Notes under the pieces: generated by a model
Databases searched by the model: none
Seen by the model: only the letters and a program-made list of their open reading frames with translations
Told to the model about the DNA's origin: nothing
Part shown: positions 1 through 7,802 of the stretch, one piece after another
How the letters are laid out: each line of letters begins with the position of its first letter
Position numbering within the stretch: position 1 is the first letter of the stretch
DNA from: Gammaproteobacteria bacterium
GTDB lineage: Bacteria; Pseudomonadota; Gammaproteobacteria; Natronospirales; REEB76
Assembly: GCA_036383255.1 (NCBI GenBank)
Contig: DASVOS010000009.1
Coordinates: 111,287-148,109 of the forward strand
DNA: 36,823 bases
Direction of reading: 5' to 3'
Made by a program: the position numbers and the translations under genes

Positions 1-624
1 GAGCAGCTCAACCATGTGACCTTCGAGGCATTCTTCCAGAACACCATGTTCCACGAGGTGGCGCACGGCATCGGCATCAAGAACACCGTCAACAAGAAGG
101 GCACGGTGCGCCTGGCGCTCAAGGACTACGCCGGAAGCTTCGAGGAAGGCAAGGCCGACGTGCTGGGCCTCTACCTCGTGGAATGGCTTGCTGACCACGG
201 CGAGCTGGACAAGGCCAAGCTCGAGGACAACTACGTGACCTTCCTGGCCGGCATCCTGCGCTCGGTGCGCTTCGGCGCCAGCGACGCCCACGGCAAGGCG
301 AACATGGTGCGCTTCAACTTCTTCAGCCAGATGGGCGCGTTCAGCCGCGACCCGGCGAGCGGCCGCTACAAGGTGGACCCGGAGAAGATGCACGCGGCGG
401 TTAAGGCGCTCGCCGCCAAACTCCTCACGATCCAGGGCGACGGCGACTACGCCGCCGCCAAGAAGCTGACTGATGAGCAGGGCGTGATCCAGCCGGAACT
501 GCAGGCGGACCTGGATAGGCTATCCAAGGCCAACATCCCCGTGGATGTCGTGTTCGAACAGGGGCCAGCGGTACTAGGCCTCAGCGAGAATGCGGCACCG
601 GCTCCAGCGACAGCCGGCCACTGA
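1..624 (+). CDS. M49-type (dipeptidyl peptidase III-like) zinc peptidase, 3' part
   Basis: This is the C-terminal part (207 codons, open at the left edge) of a protein resembling the bacterial branch of peptidase family M49, zinc aminopeptidases that release dipeptides. The zinc-binding helix is visible about 19 residues in as HEVAHG, and the second zinc-ligand helix about 35 residues further as EEGKAD, where the first or second Glu would be the third ligand. Classical M49 enzymes carry a six-residue HExxGH; here the spacing is the five-residue HExxH. The stop (TGA, 622-624) directly abuts the stop of convergent ccmI at 625, so there is no intergenic spacer and no room for a terminator. The tail is rich in Ala and Pro. 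The start, and any signal peptide, lie outside the window. Family assignment is moderately sure; substrate is unknown. Confidence 0.72.
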   Translation, partial: EQLNHVTFEAFFQNTMFHEVAHGIGIKNTVNKKGTVRLALKDYAGSFEEGKADVLGLYLVEWLADHGELDKAKLEDNYVTFLAGILRSVRFGASDAHGKANMVRFNFFSQMGAFSRDPASGRYKVDPEKMHAAVKALAAKLLTIQGDGDYAAAKKLTDEQGVIQPELQADLDRLSKANIPVDVVFEQGPAVLGLSENAAPAPATAGH

Positions 625-1794
625 TTACCTCACGACCGTATCAATGACAATGGCGAGCGGCTCATCGCTCGCCTTCTTCCATTCGCCCTGCCCCATCAAG
701 TCGCCGGCATGGGGTTCGGCGGTGCCGGTCTTCGAGACTCGCGCGCTCACGACCACGTCTCCGTAGGCCGAGAGCACGCGGCCGGGCATGACCGAGTCCT
801 GATCGCTCAGGCTGATGTCCGCCGGCAGTTCCGAGAGCTTAAGGCGCCGCGCCGCCAGCGGCGGGCCGCCCGCCTGCCCTTTCGGCCGCGCATACACGAA
901 CACCGCGGCATCGGGCGAAAGCTTCGCCGCCAGCGCCGCGGCAAGGCTCAGGCGTAGCCGGATGCCCGTGGCGGCTGCCGTCGTGGGCGTGCCGCCCGCT
1001 TCGGTGATCATGCGCGAGATGTAGGCGCGGTAGTCCGCGGGTGGATCCTGGGCCAGGATGCCGTTCCAGCGCTTCACCGCCAGCGCCTTGTCGCCCCGCT
1101 GCTCGGCGGCGAGACCGCCGTACCAGAGCGCCTGCACGTTGGCGGGCTGCAAGGTGAGCACCTTCTCGAAGAGCGGCGCTGCCTTGTCCATGAACAGGTC
1201 CGGCTCTGCGAGGGTCACCGCTTCCGCATACGCCGCCAGGACCTCAGGGTCGGCATCGCGGGTGAGCTCGCGCGCATGCGAGAAGGCCTGCAACGCATCG
1301 CCGTAGCGGCCCATGATCATGTACGAATGGCCGAGCATCTCCCAGCCCTTGAGGTCGTCTTTGCCTTCCGGTGTCTGCAACCGCGTGGCCAGGTCCGCCA
1401 CCATCTGCAGCACCGCTTCGCGGGACGCCACGTCCACGCCTTCGGCCCCTACGCGCCAATTGCCATAGAACCAGTAGAGAGAACCCGCCAGCGCCAATAG
1501 GCCCGCGAAGATGATGCCCGCGGTGACCCGCCGCGGCTGGACGCCGCGCGAAGCGGGTTCATCCGCGCCGGCGGCAGCCAGGTCCGCTTCCAGGTCGCGC
1601 TGCGCGGCCGCGTGATCTTCCGTCGAGAGGCGGCCGGTTTCCAGGTCCTGCTCGAGTTCGGCGATACGTGCTGCATGCACCTCGCGGTTCGCTGCGGCGG
1701 CGCCTGCCATGGGCTTCACGCCTGCCCGCCACAGCGGCAGTGCCAGCGCGAGGCCGGCGGCGAGGATCATGGCTCCGGCGACGGCGAAGAACAT
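625..1794 (-). CDS. ccmI: Cytochrome c maturation protein CcmI (apocytochrome chaperone)
   Basis: CcmI (CycH) holds the C-terminus of apocytochrome c and delivers it to the CcmFH ligation complex at the inner membrane. The 389-residue protein starts with a membrane segment (about residues 2-22), has a cytoplasmic charged/coiled stretch rich in Glu and Arg (about 35-75), a second membrane segment (about 88-108), then TPR-like helices (about 130-250) and a periplasmic beta-rich C-terminal domain. Its ATG at 1794 shares one base with the ccmH stop (TGATG arrangement), which decides the start over longer in-frame extensions that only read back through ccmH. It is the last gene of the ccm operon. 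Length and two-membrane-segment plan fit the CycH family. No defect seen. Confidence 0.88.
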   Translation of the reverse strand: MFFAVAGAMILAAGLALALPLWRAGVKPMAGAAAANREVHAARIAELEQDLETGRLSTEDHAAAQRDLEADLAAAGADEPASRGVQPRRVTAGIIFAGLLALAGSLYWFYGNWRVGAEGVDVASREAVLQMVADLATRLQTPEGKDDLKGWEMLGHSYMIMGRYGDALQAFSHARELTRDADPEVLAAYAEAVTLAEPDLFMDKAAPLFEKVLTLQPANVQALWYGGLAAEQRGDKALAVKRWNGILAQDPPADYRAYISRMITEAGGTPTTAAATGIRLRLSLAAALAAKLSPDAAVFVYARPKGQAGGPPLAARRLKLSELPADISLSDQDSVMPGRVLSAYGDVVVSARVSKTGTAEPHAGDLMGQGEWKKASDEPLAIVIDTVVR

Positions 1795-2198
1795 CACGAC
1801 GAACCTTCCTCCGCACTGGCGCGGCGGCGCACTACCCGCGCCACGACGGTGAGCGCCAGCAACAGCAGGATGAAAGGGCCTGCCCACAAGAGCGCAGTGC
1901 TGCCCCGCACCGGCGGCTTGTAGAGCACGAAGTTGCCGTAGCGGCTCACCATGTACTGCCGGATCTCGGCCTCGGATCTGCCCGCTTCCACCATCCCATG
2001 GATCTGGCGCCGGAAGTCCGCCGCTAATTCCGCGTTGGAATCCGCCACGGTCTCGTCCTGGCACACCAGGCAGCGGAACTCGTGGGTGAGCTGCTCGTAG
2101 CGCGCCTGCAGCGCGGGATCGGCGAAGGGAGGCTCGCTGTCGATGGCGAGGGCCAAGCCCGCGTACAGAAGTGCGAGGATGGCGAACGCAGCCCTCAC
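1794..2198 (-). CDS. ccmH: Cytochrome c maturation protein CcmH (thiol reductase)
   Basis: CcmH is the periplasmic membrane-anchored thiol-disulfide protein that keeps the CxxCH haem-binding motif of apocytochrome c reduced and works with CcmF and CcmI in haem ligation. The 134-residue product has an N-terminal signal/anchor (about 1-18), the redox motif RCLVCQ (Cys 43 and Cys 46), the conserved three-helix region, and a C-terminal membrane helix (about 105-122). It is the short, single-domain form; the TPR part that E. coli fuses to CcmH is the separate CcmI here. The start overlaps the ccmG stop by 4 bases and the stop shares one base with the ccmI start, so translation is very likely coupled. 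Confidence 0.92.
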   Translation of the reverse strand: MRAAFAILALLYAGLALAIDSEPPFADPALQARYEQLTHEFRCLVCQDETVADSNAELAADFRRQIHGMVEAGRSEAEIRQYMVSRYGNFVLYKPPVRGSTALLWAGPFILLLLALTVVARVVRRRASAEEGSS

Positions 2199-2743
2199 GG
2201 CTCCGCCTGCAGCTGCTTGAGCATGGGGACGAGCCGCGTCTCGATGATCTCAGGCGTGATCGGGCCGATGTACTTGTCTCGGATCATGCCGTGCTTGTCC
2301 ACCAGGAAGCTCTCGGGCGCACCGTACACGCCCCAGTCGATGGCCACGTCGCCGCTGGCATCGAACAATACTGCGGTGTAGGGGTCGCCGTCCTTCTCCA
2401 GCATGGCCAAGGCCGCCTGGGGGTCGTCGTGGTAATCCAAGCCGTAGATCGGCAGCAGCTTGCGCGCCGCCAGCTCCACCAGCACCGGATGTTCCTCGTG
2501 GCAGGCCACGCACCAGGCGCCCCATACGTTGAGCAGCGTCACCTGGCCCTGGAACAGGCCCTGGTCGAGCCGCTTGTCCGGTTGCTTGAGTTCCGGCAAG
2601 GAGAAGGCCGGGGCCGGCTTGCCGATGAGGGGGGATTCCACCTTGCTGGGATCCAGGAACAGGCCCCGGGCGAACAGGCCGATGAGGAACAGGAGCACCA
2701 GTCCCGGCAGGATGAAGGGCGTGTATTGGGCGAGCTTTTTCAT
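2195..2743 (-). CDS. ccmG: Thiol:disulfide interchange protein CcmG/DsbE
   Basis: CcmG is a membrane-tethered thioredoxin-like protein that passes reducing equivalents from DsbD/CcdA to CcmH or directly to apocytochrome c. The 182-residue protein has one N-terminal membrane anchor (about 9-29) followed by a thioredoxin fold. The active site reads WCVAC and sits in the motif NVWGAWCVACHEE, close to the family's NVWASWCxxC. A cis-proline region (YGAPESF) and the acidic groove typical of DsbE follow. Its ATG overlaps the ccmF stop by 4 bases and its own stop overlaps ccmH by 4, as expected for a tightly coupled operon. Confidence 0.93.
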   Translation of the reverse strand: MKKLAQYTPFILPGLVLLFLIGLFARGLFLDPSKVESPLIGKPAPAFSLPELKQPDKRLDQGLFQGQVTLLNVWGAWCVACHEEHPVLVELAARKLLPIYGLDYHDDPQAALAMLEKDGDPYTAVLFDASGDVAIDWGVYGAPESFLVDKHGMIRDKYIGPITPEIIETRLVPMLKQLQAEP

Positions 2744-4686
2744 GCGTACTCTGCGCGTGCGGGGGTCTCGCGCGTGCGGCGGTAACGGCGGTCGCTGGCG
2801 GCGAGGATGCCCCCGAGCATCATCAACAGGCCGCCCAACCAGATGAAACGCACCAGGGGCTTGTACTGGATGCGCACGCTCCAGGTACCCTGGTCCAGGG
2901 GATTGCCCAACGCTATATAGAAGTCGCGGAACAATCCCGGCTCGATGGCCGCCTCGGTGGTCTCGGTGGTGGTGAAGGCGCGTTTCTCGGGACGCATCTC
3001 CGCCACCGCACGGCCTTTGTGGCTCACCCGGAAGATGCCCTGGCGGGCTTCATAGTTAGGCCCGGTCTCGGGATGCACGCCTTCGAAGCTGAAGTCGTAG
3101 CCCGCGACGCTTGCAGTCTCACCCGGACGCATCACCCGGTCCTGCTCGATGCCCAGCAGGCTGGTGACGCTGATGCCCAGCACCAACGCCGCAGCACCCA
3201 GGTGCGCCACACACATGCCGAGGGTCGCACGGGACAGGGTCGCGTGACGGCCCTGCCGGCGGCGGCGCAAGTACGCGAGCGGCTCGATGAACGCGCTGCC
3301 GCCGATCCACACCGCCAGCAGCGCTCCTGCCCCCAGCATCAACGCGCCTTCCCCATGCATGAAGACGAGCGAGACGACGCCGGCCAGGAGCGCGGCGATG
3401 CCGGCGATGCGCAGGGTCCGGGCCGTGGCAGCGGGATCACCATGTTTCCAGCGTACGTAGGGGCCGATGCCGAGCAGGATCAGGAACGGCAGCATCACCG
3501 GCACGAACACTGCGTCGAAGTACGGCGGACCCACCGAGAGCTGGCCCAGGCCGAAGGCATCCATGAATAGCGGGTAGAGCGTGCCTAGCAGCACCGAGGC
3601 GGCCGCCACCACCAGGAAGATGTTGTTGAGCAGTAGCAGCGTCTCGCGGGAGAAGGCCTCGAAGCCGCCGCCGCGCGCGAGCGTCGGCGCACGCCAGGCA
3701 TAGAGCGTCAGTGCCGCGCCCACGAACACTCCGATCATGGCCAGGATGAAGATGCCGCGCTTGGGGTCGCTGGCGAAGGAATGCACCGAGATCAGCACGC
3801 CGGAGCGGACCAGGAAAGTGCCGAGCAGGCTGAGGGAGAACGCGGCGATGGCGAGCAGCGCGGTCCAGTTCTTGAACGCCCCGCGTTTCTCCGTCACCGC
3901 CAGGGAGTGCACCAACGCGGTACCCACCAGCCAGGGCATGAAGGAGGCATTCTCGACGGGGTCCCAGAACCACCAGCCGCCCCAGCCGAGCTCATAGTAG
4001 GACCACCAGCTGCCGAGGGTTATGCCGAAGGTGAGGAACAGCCAGGCGATGAGCGTCCATGGCCGCGACCAGCGCGCCCACACGGGATCCATGCGGCCAC
4101 CCAGCAAGGCTGCCACCGCGAATGCGAAAGCCACCGAGAACCCCACGTAGCCCATGTAGAGCATCGGCGGGTGGATGGCCATGGCCGGGTCCTGCAGGAT
4201 GGGGTTGAGGTCCCGCCCCTGCTCCGCCGCCGGCAGTAGGCGCGTAAAGGGATCTGAGGTTGTGAGCATGAACAGGCAGAAGCCCAGGGTGACGAGGCCC
4301 ATCACGCCGAGCACGCGGCCCGCGAACTCCTGGGGCAGGTGCCGGCTGAAGCGCGCCACCGCCAGGGTCCACAGTGCCAGCACAGTTACCCACAGGAGCA
4401 GCGAGCCCTCGTGGGCGCCCCACACCGCGGTGATGCGGTAGGGCCAGGGCAGCGCCACGTTGGAGTTCTCCGCCACGTACGCGACGGAGAAGTCGCTCGT
4501 GAGGAAGCTGTAGACCAGCGCCGCGAACGCGCCCAGCACGAATGATGCCTGGGCCACCGCCGCCGGCCGGACAACGGCGAGCCACACGCCGTCACGGCGC
4601 TGGGCGCCGGCGAGGCCGAACCAAGCCTGGGCCGCAGCAAGGCCGAGCGCAAGGATCAGGGCGAGGTGGCCGAGTTCGGGGATCAT
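2740..4686 (-). CDS. ccmF: Haem lyase subunit CcmF
   Basis: CcmF is the large integral-membrane haem lyase that takes haem from CcmE and attaches it to apocytochrome c. The product is 648 residues, the usual size, and is almost entirely hydrophobic helices. The tryptophan-rich haem-handling WWD motif is present (WGGWWFWDPVEN, about residues 229-240), as are conserved His residues in the flanking loops and the large periplasmic domain near the C-terminus before the last membrane helix. The start MIPELGH is the normal family N-terminus. A 71-base spacer with a 9-bp inverted repeat separates it from the cytochrome c gene upstream, the largest gap in the operon. Downstream it overlaps ccmG by 4 bases. 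Confidence 0.95.
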   Translation of the reverse strand: MIPELGHLALILALGLAAAQAWFGLAGAQRRDGVWLAVVRPAAVAQASFVLGAFAALVYSFLTSDFSVAYVAENSNVALPWPYRITAVWGAHEGSLLLWVTVLALWTLAVARFSRHLPQEFAGRVLGVMGLVTLGFCLFMLTTSDPFTRLLPAAEQGRDLNPILQDPAMAIHPPMLYMGYVGFSVAFAFAVAALLGGRMDPVWARWSRPWTLIAWLFLTFGITLGSWWSYYELGWGGWWFWDPVENASFMPWLVGTALVHSLAVTEKRGAFKNWTALLAIAAFSLSLLGTFLVRSGVLISVHSFASDPKRGIFILAMIGVFVGAALTLYAWRAPTLARGGGFEAFSRETLLLLNNIFLVVAAASVLLGTLYPLFMDAFGLGQLSVGPPYFDAVFVPVMLPFLILLGIGPYVRWKHGDPAATARTLRIAGIAALLAGVVSLVFMHGEGALMLGAGALLAVWIGGSAFIEPLAYLRRRRQGRHATLSRATLGMCVAHLGAAALVLGISVTSLLGIEQDRVMRPGETASVAGYDFSFEGVHPETGPNYEARQGIFRVSHKGRAVAEMRPEKRAFTTTETTEAAIEPGLFRDFYIALGNPLDQGTWSVRIQYKPLVRFIWLGGLLMMLGGILAASDRRYRRTRETPARAEYA

Positions 4687-4707
4687 CGGAGATCTTTCAA
4701 TGGAACA

Positions 4708-4735
4708 GCGGCGGCCATTCTAACCCGGCCGCCGC
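4708..4735 (-). other. Inverted repeat between the cytochrome c gene and ccmF
   Basis: A perfect 9-bp GC-only stem (GCGGCGGCC at 4708-4716, GGCCGCCGC at 4727-4735) with a 10-base loop lies in the 71-base spacer upstream of ccmF. No T-run follows on either strand, so it is not a convincing intrinsic terminator. It could stabilise the upstream transcript segment or tune readthrough into ccmF. Confidence 0.5.
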
Positions 4736-4757
4736 CGTCTTCTCTCGATGAGCGTTC

Positions 4758-5105
4758 TTACTTGTGCTTCTGGAGGTCGCCGCGGATGTAGTCCACCACA
4801 GCCTGCAGGTCCGCATCCGAGAGCGTGCCTTTCCAGGCGGGCATCGGCATCTGCAGCTCCTTGAAGTGCTTGTCCGCGCCGCTGCGGCCGTCGCGCACCG
4901 TGGCGAGCACGTCATCGCGCTTGCCCGACAGGAACTTGTCCCCCTTGAGCGCCGGTGCGAGTCCCGTGGTGCCCTGCCCTTCGCTGCCATGGCAGCTCGC
5001 ACAGTTCGCCTTGAACACCGCTTCGCCGCCGTTGGCATGGGCCACGGTCACCTGGAACAGGGCCGCGAGCATCAGGGCACCGGCCATCGATCCTTGCATG
5101 CGCAT
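4758..5105 (-). CDS. Small class I c-type cytochrome (monohaem, periplasmic)
   Basis: This 115-residue protein is a small secreted cytochrome c, likely an electron shuttle in the periplasm. It has a signal peptide (about 1-24, cut after AHA), one haem-binding motif CASCH (about residues 35-39), and a Met in the C-terminal half (QMPMPAW) that fits the axial ligand of class I cytochromes, followed by the final amphipathic helix. The ATG at 5105 is chosen because GAGGAGG lies 9 bases upstream. It sits inside the ccm operon between ccmE and ccmF, where the canonical operon has no gene, so a client of the machinery is encoded within its own maturation operon. Its redox partner is not evident from the sequence. 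Confidence 0.88.
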   Translation of the reverse strand: MRMQGSMAGALMLAALFQVTVAHANGGEAVFKANCASCHGSEGQGTTGLAPALKGDKFLSGKRDDVLATVRDGRSGADKHFKELQMPMPAWKGTLSDADLQAVVDYIRGDLQKHK

Positions 5106-5132
5106 ATCGTCTTCCTCCTCACTTGTCTGACT

Positions 5133-5591
5133 TCAGGGTTTGCTCTCGTCCTCGGCTGCGGCCTGCTGCTTCGCCTTGCGGATCGCGGCAGCCACCTCCG
5201 GCGGCATGTACTTCTCGTCGTGCTTGGCCAGCACCTCGTCGGCGGTGAAACGGCCATCGGCGCCGAGGCTGCCGTGCACCACGATGCCCTGTCCCTCGCG
5301 GAACAGGTCCGGCAGGATGCCAGTGTAGGTGATGGGCACCGATTTCTGCATGTCAGTGAGGGCGAAGTGCACGGTCATGGTGCCAGACTCGCGCTGCACG
5401 CTGCCCATGGCCACGAGACCGCCCATGCGGAACGGCCGGCCGGCGGTGGCTGCGCCCGCGGCCACCTGGGTGGGCGTGTAGTAATAGAGGATGTTCTTGC
5501 GGAAGGCCGTGAGCCCGAACGCGACGGCGGTGCCGATGCCCAGCAGCAGCACGATCACGATGACGAGGCGGCGGCGGCGCGCGGGCGTCAT
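5133..5591 (-). CDS. ccmE: Periplasmic haem chaperone CcmE
   Basis: CcmE receives haem from the CcmABCD complex, binds it covalently through a histidine, and hands it to CcmF. The 152-residue protein has an Arg-rich N-terminus, one membrane anchor (about 8-28), an OB-fold beta-barrel, and the haem-binding histidine in the motif VLAKHDEKYMPPE near residue 127, followed by the conserved Tyr. The flexible C-terminal tail is charged, as in the family. The ATG at 5591 overlaps the ccmD stop by 4 bases; longer in-frame extensions only read back through ccmD in the wrong frame. Confidence 0.94.
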   Translation of the reverse strand: MTPARRRRLVIVIVLLLGIGTAVAFGLTAFRKNILYYYTPTQVAAGAATAGRPFRMGGLVAMGSVQRESGTMTVHFALTDMQKSVPITYTGILPDLFREGQGIVVHGSLGADGRFTADEVLAKHDEKYMPPEVAAAIRKAKQQAAAEDESKP

Positions 5592-5749
5592 GCGGCCCCC
5601 TTGCGGCGGCGGATGCCGTCCTTGACGCGCTTCAGGCGCCGGCCCGGTGCGAGCAGGTTCAACAGCACCACCGCTGCGGCGAGGGCGTAGGCCGGCCACA
5701 CGTAGGCGGCGTAGCCACCCATGGTGAGGAACTCATGGAAGGAGCTCAT
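5588..5749 (-). CDS. ccmD: Haem exporter accessory protein CcmD
   Basis: CcmD is a small single-pass membrane protein that helps release holo-CcmE from CcmABC. The product is 53 residues: a short N-terminal periplasmic part with the family pattern FLTMGGYAAYVWPAYALA, one membrane helix (about 16-34), and a basic cytoplasmic tail (RRLKRVKDGIRRRK). The start was set at 5749 because it overlaps the ccmC stop as ATGA and gives the right length; the same frame stays open far upstream only as antisense-like translation of ccmC. Confidence 0.9.
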   Translation of the reverse strand: MSSFHEFLTMGGYAAYVWPAYALAAAVVLLNLLAPGRRLKRVKDGIRRRKGAA

Positions 5750-6498
5750 GCGACCTCCGCCGCCCAGGCGGCGCCGCGCTCGCGTTCCAGCACTTCCGCC
5801 TGCACGCTGCGGGCGAGGCAGGCGGCGAACAGCAGGGTGAAGCCGAAGATCATGCAGAGCAGCGGCCACAGCATGCCGGGCGCGATGTCGGATCCCCGGC
5901 CCACGAACACCGTAGCGCCCTGGTGCAACGAGTTCCACCACACCACCGAGTAATGGATGATCGGCAGGTTCACAACACCGACCAGCGCCAGCACCGCCGC
6001 CGCGCGGTCGCCGCTGCGCGAGTCCTCGTAAGCGCGCTGCAGCGCGATGAACCCGAAGTACAGGAACAACAGGATCAATTCCGACGTGAGCCGCGCATCC
6101 CAGACCCAGTACGTGCCCCACATGGGCTTGCCCCAGAGCGCGCCGGTGACGAGCGCGAGGAAGGTGAAGGAGGCGCCGAGCGGGGCAGCGGCGGCGGCCA
6201 CCGCATGGGCGAGCTTCATGCGCCAGACCAGTCCCACCGCCGAGGCGACGGCCAGGATGGCGTAACCCATCATAGACAGATAGGCGCTCGGCACGTGGAT
6301 ATAGATGATGCGGAAGCCGTCGCCCTGCTGGTAATCCGGTGGCGAGCTCCACAGCCCACCATAGAGTCCCGCCGCGATCAGCACTGCCGCGGGCCAGGCG
6401 AACCACGGTATGAGAAAGCCTGCCACGCGGTACAGGTAGGGTGGCGAAGCGAAACGGTGGAACCAGGCCCAGCCGTATTTGTTATTCAGCGCGGCCAT
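5746..6498 (-). CDS. ccmC: Haem exporter/handling protein CcmC
   Basis: CcmC presents haem to CcmE on the periplasmic side as part of the CcmABCD complex. The 250-residue protein has six predicted membrane helices and the WWD signature WGTYWVWDARLTSE (about residues 125-138), flanked by the two conserved His residues (IHVPSAY near 68 and the IIHYSVVWWNSLHQ region near 185) that act as axial haem ligands in the family. The ATG at 6498 shares one base with the ccmB stop (TGATG). Length and order are canonical. Confidence 0.95.
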   Translation of the reverse strand: MAALNNKYGWAWFHRFASPPYLYRVAGFLIPWFAWPAAVLIAAGLYGGLWSSPPDYQQGDGFRIIYIHVPSAYLSMMGYAILAVASAVGLVWRMKLAHAVAAAAAPLGASFTFLALVTGALWGKPMWGTYWVWDARLTSELILLFLYFGFIALQRAYEDSRSGDRAAAVLALVGVVNLPIIHYSVVWWNSLHQGATVFVGRGSDIAPGMLWPLLCMIFGFTLLFAACLARSVQAEVLERERGAAWAAEVA

Positions 6499-7169
6499 CA
6501 GGACTCCAGGCTGACGCGCACCGCCGCGGCGATGGCGAAAGGTATCAGGGTGAGGCCGAGCGCCAGCAGCGCGGCCATGAGGTACAGCGCGCCTGCGGGG
6601 TCCTCACCATGTGCCGCCTGCGCCGCCGCCTGGGCGCCGAAGATCAGCACGGGTACCGCGAGCGGCAGCACCAGGATCGGCAGCAACATGCCGCTCTGGC
6701 GCAGGCCCACGGTGAGAGCGGCACCCACGGCACCCAGCAGGCTCAAGATAGAGGTGCCGAGCAGGAGACTCAAGACCAGCGTGCCCATCGCCTGCACGGG
6801 ATAGTCGAGCATGAGACCCAGCAGCGGCGCGAGGATCACCAGCGGCAGTCCCGTGGTGAGCCAATGTGTCGCGACCCGCGCCAGCGCCGTGAGCTCGAGG
6901 GGCAGCGGCGCGAGCGCGAGCTGTTCGAGGCTGCCGTCCTCGAAGTCCCCTTTGAGCAGGCTCTCCTGTCCGATCAGACCCGCCAAGAGCGCCGCCGTCC
7001 ATAGCACCCCAGGGGCGATGCTGCGCAGGAGCTCCGGCTGGGGCGAGAGCCCAAGCGGGAACAGTATCGTGACCAGGATGAAGAACATGGCCGGCGTCAG
7101 CACCTCGCCGCGCCGCCGGTAGGCGAGCTTGAGGTCCCGGACCAGGAGCGCGCTGACTGCGCGGCTCAT
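6498..7169 (-). CDS. ccmB: Haem ABC transporter permease CcmB
   Basis: CcmB is the membrane subunit paired with the ATPase CcmA; together they drive release of haem-loaded CcmE. The 223-residue protein has about six membrane helices and the family-typical N-terminus with DLKLAYRRRGEVLTPAMFF and the segment EDGSLEQLALAPLPLE. Its ATG at 7169 overlaps the ccmA stop by 4 bases, consistent with coupled synthesis of the two subunits. Confidence 0.93.
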   Translation of the reverse strand: MSRAVSALLVRDLKLAYRRRGEVLTPAMFFILVTILFPLGLSPQPELLRSIAPGVLWTAALLAGLIGQESLLKGDFEDGSLEQLALAPLPLELTALARVATHWLTTGLPLVILAPLLGLMLDYPVQAMGTLVLSLLLGTSILSLLGAVGAALTVGLRQSGMLLPILVLPLAVPVLIFGAQAAAQAAHGEDPAGALYLMAALLALGLTLIPFAIAAAVRVSLES

Positions 7170-7795
7170 GCGGCGGCCCTAAGTTCGAGGCGTTGCAGCG
7201 GCACGCCTTCCGGCGCGAGGGGCTGGTGGGTGGCGATGATGGCCATGCCACCCTGCCGGGCATGCCCGGCCAGCAGGCCGGTCACCAGGGCGGCGCCGTC
7301 CACATCCAGGCCGGTCAGGGGCTCGTCCAGGATCCAGATCCGGGTGCGTGCTCCCAGCAAACGGGCTAAGGCTGCGCGACGGCGCTGGCCCATGGACAGC
7401 TGAATCACCGGACGCCCCTGAGCCTCTTCCGGAAGGCCAAGACGGCTCAGGGCTTCCTGTGCTCCAATTTCTGAAGGATTACTTTTAATCGATTGATAAA
7501 AAACATAATTTTCTATCGAAGAAAGGTGGGATTTGAGCCCATTATGATGGCCAAGATAGGCCAAGCTACTCCGGTATTCCTCACTTCGCTGGATCGGTGT
7601 GCCGTTCCAGATCACCGTCCCCTCGTCAAGGCGTCCTACCCCCGCCACCGCCCGCATGAGGCTGGTCTTGCCGGAGCCATTTGGGCCGGCGAACTGCATG
7701 AGGGAACCGTCCGCGAGGCTGAAGGAGATGCCACGGCACAGGCAGCGCTCGCCGCGCCAGAGGCCGAGGTCTTGGGCTGCGAGCTCTTGGTTCAT
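7166..7795 (-). CDS. ccmA: Haem ABC transporter ATP-binding subunit CcmA
   Basis: CcmA is the cytoplasmic ATPase of the CcmAB complex. The 209-residue protein has Walker A GPNGSGKT (about 37-44), the signature QLSMGQRRR, where Met replaces the usual Ala or Gly after LS, Walker B IWILDEP, and the switch His in IATHQ. It is the first gene of the operon. The ATG at 7795 lies only 7 bases after the end of the tRNA-Leu gene and has no Shine-Dalgarno sequence (the spacer reads CACCTCC). A stretch around 7461-7520, encoding residues about 92-111, is strikingly AT-rich (16 G or C of 60 bases by hand count) in an otherwise GC-rich gene. The protein alignment through it looks normal (H..GLK...S.IENYVFY). 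No alternative start looks better. Confidence 0.93.
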   Translation of the reverse strand: MNQELAAQDLGLWRGERCLCRGISFSLADGSLMQFAGPNGSGKTSLMRAVAGVGRLDEGTVIWNGTPIQRSEEYRSSLAYLGHHNGLKSHLSSIENYVFYQSIKSNPSEIGAQEALSRLGLPEEAQGRPVIQLSMGQRRRAALARLLGARTRIWILDEPLTGLDVDGAALVTGLLAGHARQGGMAIIATHQPLAPEGVPLQRLELRAAA

Positions 7796-7802
7796 GGAGG
7801 TG

